Below, in pieces: positions 23,522-32,800 of a stretch of 64,000 nt of DNA. The notes under the pieces were generated by a model, which did not search any database, was not told the origin of the DNA, and was given only the letters and a program-made list of their open reading frames with translations. The stretch lies in the NCBI GenBank assembly GCA_949592205.1, contig CATIUR010000003.1:82733001-82797000 (forward strand), in the 5' to 3' direction. Source of the DNA: Helichrysum umbraculigerum. Lineage: Eukaryota > Streptophyta > Magnoliopsida > Asterales > Asteraceae. Within the stretch, counting starts at the first letter, position 1; every line of letters starts with the position of its first letter. Position numbers and translations under genes: made by a program.

Positions 23522-25882
23522 TGATGTGACGCAAAAAATCATGTTTTTAAGGGCTATATTCCACACTTTTTGGGCACATCTTTAGTGAAAACATTCCAAA
23601 ACAACCATTATTTACTAAAATTCACTAAAGTGCTCCAAATATAGGCGTTGCTGCAAAAACCACCAAAAACGTCCAAATAACGAGCAAAACAGAGCGAATA
23701 AACAACAACCAATTCTCACACCCTCATTTATCTTATGATAAACATATTCTAACCTCATGGTATGATGTAATAGGTAAAAACGAGACGGGAGAATCAAGAA
23801 TCATGCAAATTGGGTGAAGAACGGAAGAGATACGGCTTCTACAGATCGTTAAAAGTCATTTCGACTATGCTTGAGTTACACACATCCAATTTCAGTGATA
23901 TTGGCACCATTAGAAGCGTAACGAAATTACGAAGCCACAGGCGAAAGAATCAGGTCAAACGGACGTGTAACGAAGGAGATACGCGCGTTTTAAGCAACGA
24001 ATGAAATTAGACGGAGACGGTATACGGCCCTGGAGACCGTATACGGCCCTACCAAGACCGTATACGGCCCTAGACACACCGTATATGGCCCTATGAAGGC
24101 CGTATACAGCCCCTCATGCCCTATATGCTGCCCGTTTGTGCTTCGTTTGCTTGTACGTTGGTGCTTCACGACTTGTACGGCTGATTTGGAGCTTTGCCTA
24201 TAAATAGAGGGTCACCTCTCCACATTTTCACACACCATTCTTCATTCCACTCATTTCCTCACTCTCACTTTCTCTCTCACACACTCTCTCTCTACTCTCT
24301 CTCTCTTCTCTTTCTCTCTCTAGAATTAGGGTTAGCATCAGTTAGTTCTCAGTTAATATTTAACTGGGACTAACGGAGGGACTACTTTTGTAATAGCGTA
24401 GGGAATAGTTCAGGGGCTTATTTGTAATATTGTCGAAGATATTGCGGAGGTTCTGCTTGTACTCTCTCTCTAACGTTTATTCAATCTACGCTTTATTAAC
24501 GGTTATCTCTTTCCTTATCTATTATAATGATGATTGCTATTGTTATTATGCTAGATTTAGGACCTGTTATTATGCGTAGTGAGTAGTTATATTGTGTGTT
24601 TGTTGTGATGTAGTTAGTCATTAATTGGGATGATGTCATTATGAAACAACGGAAGTAACGTTATACGGCTTTCATTTGTATAGCGCCGGAAACATCACTA
24701 ATGTGTGGAGTACGGAACGTGGAAGCTATGAAAGTCGTGGGCACAATCTGTTGTGGATTAATGTTCCAAACTATTATATCTTATAAATGAAAACTCGGTG
24801 CTTTGATTACGCGTTCCATCTATGATTTTAAACCGCATATTCAACTAACGCCTTTCCACTAATAAACGTGGTTAAAACCTTTCGATAAGACGTCATATCT
24901 GGGGTAATTAATTATCTGTGTTTTCGTTTTGGATCTATGGAAATACTTTATACGTATTGTACACCGTGAATAAACTTCTGATTAAATATATGTGTTTAAA
25001 TAACATGGTCTGGTTTTGAAGCCGTGGAAATGCTGTTTTAAACAAGTATTGTACACTGTGAATAAACTAGGGATTTATTGGTTAAATCTAAGTGAGGGCT
25101 GGTTTAAATCATAAATGGGGAATCTCTGATCTAAAATACAAACTCAGTTTATGAATCCAGAAAGGAAGACGAGGAATCATCTAGTATTCCAAATTTGTCT
25201 ATCACCCTTGGATTCTACAAAACCATTGATGGAAAGTAATCAAACACCAACCAAGTCTTAAACCTAAATGTTTTATTCAATTGAGTATCGCTGTGGTGTT
25301 AAGAACGATCGGACCGTTAGTGGTTCTGTTACTCTTTGCATGCGCCCAGGAATCTTCGTATTCCAGAAAAGGGTCACTATTTCGTAACAGGGCAGTGTTG
25401 AGAGTTGAGCAGCCTCCTCCGATCAGAATCATGATAGTCTAGTTACTCAGTGACATACTGATTGAGCAATCAATCAGTAGGGTGCCAGTGCTTACACCAC
25501 AAATACTTAAGACAAATAAAATACAAATCTTTATTGCAAGGCTAACGAAATCACAACAAACACCCCCTCTATCCTGACTGCTATCCCTTTATTTTATTTT
25601 ATTGCGTAGTTTAATTAGTAATATAATTTAGAAAACAAACAAAAACAAACCTCCATCTGCTTTCAAAACAACCTTCACTAGCTAGATTCGGACATCTTGA
25701 TTTCTCTGTTTCACAATACCGTTGGTTTTGAAGAACGACCCTAGGTCATACTTGCTGCTATACACCTTTAGCACTGGTAAACTTAGGCCCCATCATTTTA
25801 CAAATTTAAAACTCCACTGACACGTCGCCAGTAGTCGGTGCAACGACAGGTTAAATCCTAACCGACCGCTGGTGGCGCGTCA
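23522..25882 (+). mobile_element. Element F 5' LTR (Athila-like)
   Basis: 2,361-bp LTR, TGATGTGACG to GGCGCGTCA, flanked by the 5-bp duplication CGGAT (23517-23521; partner 44264-44268). A TATA box TATAAATAGAGGG lies at about 24200 and a CT-rich leader at 24255-24322. The CCGTATACGG word array lies upstream of the TATA box. The 3' copy (41863-44263) is 40 bp longer, mainly because about 41 bp near 25530 are missing here. The copies differ at numerous scattered sites, so the insertion is clearly older than those of D and E. Confidence 0.95.
24018..24115 (+). repeat. Word array CCGTATACGGCCCT in F 5' LTR
   Basis: Five copies at roughly 20-bp spacing of a word containing the perfect palindrome CCGTATACGG (two copies degenerate), about 80-180 bp upstream of the TATA box. 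The 3' LTR copy is at 42359-42455. Confidence 0.95.
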
Positions 25883-25888
25883 AGTTTT

Positions 25889-25906
25889 TGGCGCCGCTGC
25901 CGGGGA
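25889..25906 (+). other. Element F primer-binding site (tRNA-Asp type)
   Basis: TGGCGCCGCTGCCGGGGA, six bases after the LTR, matches the complement of the 3' end of plant tRNA-Asp with one mismatch. Athila-group elements are known to use this tRNA. Confidence 0.85.
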
Positions 25907-25934
25907 ATCAACTGTAAGACTCAGAGACATCATA

Positions 25935-26436
25935 ATGAACTTTCTTGCTAGTGAACCATTAGGATGGTTCTCTCTTCTTAAACCCCTAAAAATTCTTTCA
26001 ATCCTTCCTTTCCCCAATCCTAAATCATACGTCGTACCCATCCAACGAGAGAAGCGATCATCTTCCCACAATCCTACAACCACCGCACGCATCACTCTCG
26101 CTGATAGAAACAAACCCTCGATAGAAGTTTGAGGAGGACCCATACGCTACCCGGAGACTGAAGGAGCATCATTCAAACTCAAGCATGACGTAGTGCAGCT
26201 GATCCTGAATCGCTGCCAATTCAACGGACTACCGAACGATGATCCCTACTCCCACCTCAATAAATTTTTCACCCTATCCGACTCTTTCAAGAAAAATGGG
26301 GTTGAGCAAGATACAATCCGCTTATATCTGTTCCCCTACTCTATTTCTCATCACGCACAGACTTGGTTCGAGGAACTAGAGACCAACTCTATCTCCTCAT
26401 GGGCGAAAATGGAAGATAAGTTCTTAACAAAGTACT
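25935..26436 (+). pseudogene. Element F gag, N-terminal part (split by element D)
   Basis: Same-frame ORF beginning MNFLASEPLGWF and reaching the D insertion at 26436. One in-frame TGA (26130-26132) interrupts it. After that stop the sequence has clear Athila-type gag character: RYPETEGASFKLKHD, then LILNRCQFNGLPNDDPYSHL, ending SWAKMEDKFLTKY. The reading frame resumes immediately after the D element and its target duplication at 36576. Gag would coat the element RNA. Confidence 0.8.
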
Positions 26437-28726
26437 TGTAACAACCGCCAAATTAGGGCTAGTATTAGCGCCTAATTCTTTGTTAATACATGTAATTAGT
26501 TCTGTGTTAGGCTAATTTATGTATCGGATTATATGTTGGTAAATATATGCAACTTTGCGATTTGGCTTAAATCGTACGCAACTTAAATAGAATGAAATTC
26601 TATTCGGTTAACACGGACGTTGGTGAACAAATGTTTATAAACTAAAATAACGCAATTATGACCGAAACGCTATTTTATAATAATTAATAATTATCTCGTA
26701 TCGCTCGATCAAAGTTTACACGATTTAAAAACAAAAGTATTCAAACTTATTTGTAAAATATTTAAGAAGAAATGTCGCGTAATTATTTGTATTTAAAACC
26801 TACCATTTAAAATGTAAAATAATTATTAACGTTTAAACGACGGAGAAAACGAACACCGCACGGGACACGTAGACGGAGACTGAAAATGGGATATAAACCC
26901 CACCTCCACCTCCCATTTCCTTTTATTTCATTTCTTCTTTCTCTCTCTCTTCCCTCCTTTCTCTCTTTCTCTCTAATCACCACCATCCACCACCAACTTC
27001 ACTAATTCGCAAAATACTACTATCAAACGGCCTCGGATTTCGTGACTACTTTGGAAGAAAACGTTCACCTACTCCCGATCTACCTTCCTATCTTTTCGGA
27101 TTTTCAATCCGACAATTTGTAAGTTTCCGACAAATCCCGACATCTCTCGTTTTTGATCATTTTTACTAGTTTATGGTTTAAATAGGCTTATTATGTTCAT
27201 ATAAGGGTTGGGTAAAAGATTTGGACCCAACGGAAACCGGGAAACTCGTTTTCGACAAAAATTCCGGCCATCAGACCGCTACGTCGCACCTGGCCAGGGG
27301 CCTCTGCGACGTCGCGGCCTACGTCGCACAAAAATCCCAACGTCGCACTAGCGACGCAGCCCCTTACGTCGCATTAACTTGCGGACGTCGCAAGTAGCGA
27401 CGTAGACTTTAACGTCGCAAACCGAACCAACGTCGCATTAGCGACGCCGCCCCCTACGTCGCATTGATTTGCGAAGGTCGCATCATGCGACGTACATGCG
27501 CACGTCGCACTCTACGTCGCTAGCGACGTCGCATGCTACGTCGCACAAACCAGAACTTTGAAAACTCACATTTTCACTAAGTGTCGAACTTTTACAACCT
27601 CAAATCCTTATACGATACGACCTAACAAACATAATAAAACATACTTTCCTATTACAATTACTCTAAATTGCGTTATAAATGACAAACTTTAATTATAACA
27701 AATCACCAACGGGCCGTATACTTTGATACGAACGCGAACAAACCAACATTTAAACACAACGGGTTGTATGAACAACTAGCCTAGATGGTCTTGCGAGACA
27801 TCTACTTACTTAACCTTACGTGTTTAGGCACTAGAAGGTTACGGGTTCGGAGAACCTACTTGATTTACTACTACTTGCTATTTACCACTGCTCGACTCAG
27901 GTGAGTCTTACAGCCCCACTTTTACTGTTTTATACTTTGGGGTGAGATACTTAGCAACTGTTTTACGTATGAACACAATGTACTGAACTGAAAACATTAC
28001 TGTTTACAAACAAACGCATGAGTTACTTTTATCCACTGAAAGCCTCCTAATCGTAAGTTGTTAGTTATGGACTTAAGCGCGATTACTAATAGATGGATCC
28101 ATTTCGGACTGACAATCCCTGTCTGGGGTGGTAGCGCCACCACGTACCGATTTACACGTAGAAACAGACATATTAGTATTTGTTACATATGAGTGTGCGG
28201 ATAGCACTCACGGGGGTACGTGATATATTCACACTACACGGTTAAGCTTCAACTTATGAGCTCATGGCACTGTACTGATTAACTGATTTACTTACTTTGC
28301 TTGATTGCAATACGGGTACATACTTGTGGTTCATAACACCTACTTATTACTAAACCTGTGAGATTCACCAACCTTTTTGGTTGACACTTTTTAGCTTTGT
28401 ATCTCAGGTACACTTACGGAGTAGGATTACTCCAGGATTACTAGCTAGAGTCGCATGATTTACAAACTGCATTTAACGGAGATTCTTTGGCATTATCTTT
28501 TGTAACTATGGTGATGTAATAGAATCTCCCGCTATACGCGTGGGCTCTAGGGAATTACATTTTGTATACGAAAACCTACGGTTTTCAAACGATTATTAAT
28601 TATGAAATGTAACTATTTTACAAACGTCTCATTTAGAGGTCGTTTACTATTAATCTTGTGCTTTGTATATTGATTAGTAACACCCAATGTATGCTTCCGC
28701 AAATCATTAAATTTGGGGGTGTTACA
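26437..28726 (+). mobile_element. Element D 5' LTR (Tekay-type)
   Basis: 2,290-bp LTR, TGTAACAACC to GGTGTTACA, flanked by duplication GTACT (26432-26436; partner 36571-36575). Features in order: TATAAA at 26892-26897, CT-rich leader 26935-26975, splice donor GTAAGT at 27119, word array 27280-27546, CCCCA/TGGGG hairpin (27913-27942), CAACC/GGTTG hairpin 28369-28383, and 3' splice acceptor TATCTCAG at 28407. It differs from the 3' copy at only about four positions by eye. Confidence 0.97.
27280..27546 (+). repeat. Inverted word array TACGTCGC / GCGACGTA in D 5' LTR
   Basis: About 13 copies of ACGTCGC and at least four of GCGACGT within 265 bp, plus degenerate copies. The D 3' LTR has the same array at 35124-35390. 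Homologous flanks in LTR A enclose a different word. Confidence 0.97.
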
Positions 28727-28729
28727 GAT

Positions 28730-28742
28730 TGGTATCAGAGCC
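28730..28742 (+). other. Element D primer-binding site
   Basis: TGGTATCAGAGCC, perfect complement of the 3' end of initiator-Met tRNA, three bases after the 5' LTR. Confidence 0.95.
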
Positions 28743-29054
28743 TAAGGTTGTAGTGAACTAGGTTGCATTTAGTGAGCCTAGACTATGACCATTAGGCAGT
28801 ATCCCTTATTAGGTATAACCGGTTCAGTGATTACATCATACGAGTTTAATTTAACATAGCCTGATCAACTATGTACAATTAAGCAAAGACGATGTAAGAT
28901 CTGAAAGGGGTTATGACTGAACAGGGTACAATAGAAGACTCTGACTTCGAGAGAACCGAGACTTAAACATGTTTATGCTAGACACTCAATAGACTATATT
29001 ATATAGGGACTATATGAATATAGGCCTCAATCTTACTAACGCTTTGTCTCAGAA

Positions 29055-29540
29055 ATGGCAAACATCCCATCCGATTTATCTCGTTCTCAATCTGGGTCGC
29101 AGAACCCAAGGGTAGCAAGGAGGAACAACAGGTTGCCTCGAGCTGGCCCGTACTCTACTCACTTCACCTTGCCGTCCTTAGCTGCTAGGGTGAACCAACA
29201 CGAGCAACGACTTCGCACCATGGATGTCGTGTTGCAAGAAACCAACGAAAACTGGAGACTTACATCACTTGAGCGCATCGAACAAGTCTCCGAGGATCAC
29301 GAAACCACCGTTAATAATGTGGACGTTCTTTTCAACAAAGTGGTGGAGATAAGCGTGGAAACCGCTCTTTTGAAACACAGACTTGATGAGTGTGAACAAC
29401 GCTCACGGGAAACGGAAGAATCTAACCGCGGATTGGTACAGCGACTAGCATTAGCTGAAGACAATGCTCGACAAGCAAGCAGACTTGCTAATACTGTGGA
29501 TCGTCTCATCGAAATGATGGAGCAGATTAACCTACGTTAA
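29055..29540 (+). CDS. Element D upstream ORF, coiled-coil protein
   Basis: 161-residue ORF between the primer site and gag, in its own frame and about 290 bp before the gag-pol ATG. The first 45 residues are basic and Ser/Arg-rich. From about residue 50 to the end the sequence is strongly heptad-like and charged (LAARVNQHEQRLRTMDVVLQ, then ALLKHRLDECEQRSRE, then LADNAR-like runs), so it should form a long coiled coil. No zinc knuckle or catalytic motif. It is intact in a young element, which suggests that it is used. Function unknown; an accessory particle or RNA-handling protein is only a guess. How it would be translated alongside gag-pol is not evident. Confidence 0.7.
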   Translation: MANIPSDLSRSQSGSQNPRVARRNNRLPRAGPYSTHFTLPSLAARVNQHEQRLRTMDVVLQETNENWRLTSLERIEQVSEDHETTVNNVDVLFNKVVEISVETALLKHRLDECEQRSRETEESNRGLVQRLALAEDNARQASRLANTVDRLIEMMEQINLR

Positions 29541-29834
29541 GACTAGCATAGTCTTCATTTTGTAAACTATCCTGTAATCTAGTAACTATCTAAGCGCTAC
29601 TCTATGTTTCAGTCGGATGTAACAATTCCCGACATCTTTTGTAACACATCCGTAGGATGTAACCCTTGAACTCGTATCATCTATTAAATATTCCTTGCTG
29701 TTTCGACTCATATTAATTGCCATAATCCTTTTCATATTGATGTTATGTATTACCAACTTTATACATGTACATCTGGAATAAATGCAATTTTCTTACAAAA
29801 TCTCATGTATCTTCATTTCTTTTATTGAAGAATC

Positions 29835-32800
29835 ATGCCGCCAAAGTCAAGACCTTACACTGATGCTCAGATCACGTCTCTCATAACCCAGGCTGTTACT
29901 GAAGCCTTGGCTCGGAATACTCCACCTAACTCCACAAGAAACAGCGATGCCGCTGAAACCTCTGCTGCTAAACCTTGTTCATACAAGGATTTTCAAAACT
30001 GCAAACCCTTGAGCTTCAAGGGAATTGAAGGAGCCATCGGACTTATCAGATGGTTCGAAAAGATGGAATCTGTTTTCCGCATCAGCAAGTGTGCGGAAGA
30101 CGACAAGGTCAAATTCTCCACCTGCACCCTCGAAGATGGTGCCCTCTCGTGGTGGAATTCCTATACCCAGTCCGTGGGGATTGACACCGCTTATCTACTC
30201 CCTTGGGAGGATCTAAAGAAAATGCTCACGGATGAGTATTGCCCATCCGAACAACTTCACAAGCTGGACGAAGAGTTCTGGAACTTAAAAGTGCAAGGAA
30301 CTGATATCGTTGCATACACCACCAGATTCCAACAACTCACCGTCCTTCGCCCAGCTATGGCAGGTACTGGGCCTGACAAGATTAAGAAATACATCCGCGG
30401 CCTCCCGGAACCCGTCCGGGGAAACGTCGCCTCGTCAAACCAAACCACCCTTCATGGTGCCATCCGGTTGGCCCATGAACTTCTAGCTATGAATGAGGAC
30501 CCAGAACTACCCACTCCATCCTCCAACAGCAATAAACGAAAATGGTCCGACAACCACAACAACCACCAAAACAAGAAACCTGAAACCATTAAAGCCTACA
30601 CCTCCAGTTTTGATGACAAGGGAGCGTACAAGGGAACCAAGCCCTACTGCTCCAAGTGCCAACGACACCACCATGGTTCGTGTCCCTGTAGCAAGTGTAA
30701 GAGATTTGGACACTTGGCTAAGGACTGTAGATCAAACACCACTGACACCAACACCTCGGCACCAAAGACTTGTTATGGGTGTAACGGTACGGGGCATTTC
30801 AAGAAAGACTGCCCGAAGCTGAACAACAACAACAACAGGAATAACAACAATGCTCGAGGAAGAGCTTTTGTGCTGAAATCTGGGGAAGCCCGTCAAGACC
30901 CGAATGTGGTCACGGGTACGTTTCTTCTCAACAACTTGACTGCATCTGTATTATTTGATACTGGTGCTGATAAGAGCTTTATTTCTGACGAGTTTTATCC
31001 ACTACTTGACACCACACCTATTGCCTTAGATTCTAAGTACACGGTAGAATTGGCAAATGGAAAACTTATTGAGGCCGACAGTGTGATACCTAATTGCACT
31101 CTAAACTTAGCTAACGAGCTCTTTTCCATTGACTTGATACCTGTCGAAATCGGCAGCTTTGACCTCATCGTCGGTATGGATTGGTTGTCCAAGCACCGAG
31201 CCGAAATCGTTTGCTTTGAGAAAATTGTACGCATTCCTCTCGTCACCGGTGGAACTTTGAGCATACAAGGGGAGACTGGTGGGACGAGAATAAATATCGT
31301 TTCTTACATGAAAACCCGAAAATACTTGAGAAAAGGGTACCAGGCAATCCTCGCACACGTTATGGAGAAAAAGTCGGTGGAGAAGCGACTTGAGGATGTG
31401 CATATTGTTCGAGACTTCCCAGAAGTCTTTCCTGAAGACTTGCCTGGCCTACCGCCAACTAGACAAGTCGAATTCTCTATTGACCTTGTGCCCGGCGCAG
31501 CACCCGTGGCACGAGCCCCTTACCGACTAGCCCCATCCGAACTTCAGGAGTTGTCTACTCAGTTACAGGAACTCCTGGACAAGGGATTTATTCGACCAAG
31601 TTCCTCACCTTGGGGAGCTCCGGTCCTGTTTGTGAAAAAGAAAGACGGTTCTTTCCGCATGTGCATCGACTACCGAGAACTCAACAAATTAACTGTCAAG
31701 AACCGTTACCCACTTCCTCGCATCGATGACCTGTTTGACCAACTTCAGGGGTCGAGTTTCTACTCAAAGATCGATCTACGGTCAGGTTATCACCAACTCC
31801 GAGTTCGTGACGATGACATCCCAAAAACTGCTTTCCGAACTCGCTACAGGCATTATGAATTCCAAGTGATGCTATTCGGCTTAACCAATGCACCGGCTGT
31901 ATTCATGGACCTTATGAATCGGGTGTGCAAACCCTACCTTGACAAGTTTGTTATCGTCTTCATTGATGACATTCTGATTTACTCGCGCAACGAACAAGAA
32001 CACGCGCAACACCTGAAAACCATCCTAGAGCTGCTCAAACACGAAGAGTTATACGCCAAATTCTCTAAGTGTGAGTTCTGGATGCAAACCGTTCAATTCC
32101 TTGGACACATCATTGACAATCAAGGGATTCATGTCGATCCTTCGAAAATCGAGGCTATCAAGTATTGGCAAGCACCTACTACACCGACCGAGGTACGCCA
32201 ATTCTTAGGACTCGCCGGATACTACAGGCGGTTCATTGAGAATTTTTCGAAAATAGCCCTACCTCTCACTGCATTGACTCAAAAAGAAAAGAAGTTCGAT
32301 TGGACTGACAAACAGGAGTCAGCTTTCCAGCTACTAAAACAGAAACTCTGCAGTGCACCTATCTTATCTTTACCCGAAGGCAACGATGACTTCGTGGTAT
32401 ACTGTGATGCTTCACACCAAGGTCTTGGTTGCGTGTTGATGCAACGAGACAAGGTCATCGCTTATGCCTCTCGACAACTCAAGGTCCACGAAAAGAATTA
32501 CACAACTCATGACCTAGAGTTGGGGGCTGTTGTATTCGCTCTGAAAATCTGGAGACACTACTTATACGGTACCAAGTGTACAATCTTTACTGACCATAAA
32601 AGTCTCCAACACATCTTCGATCAAAAGGATCTCAACATGAGGCAACGTCGATGGGTTGAGTTGCTCACTGATTACGATTGCGAAATTCGCTATCATCCAG
32701 GCAAGGCGAATGTTGTCGCCGATGCTTTAAGCCGAAAGGAACGGGTGAAACCACTTCGAGTTCGAGCTCTCGGTATGACCATTCACAACGATCTCATCAA

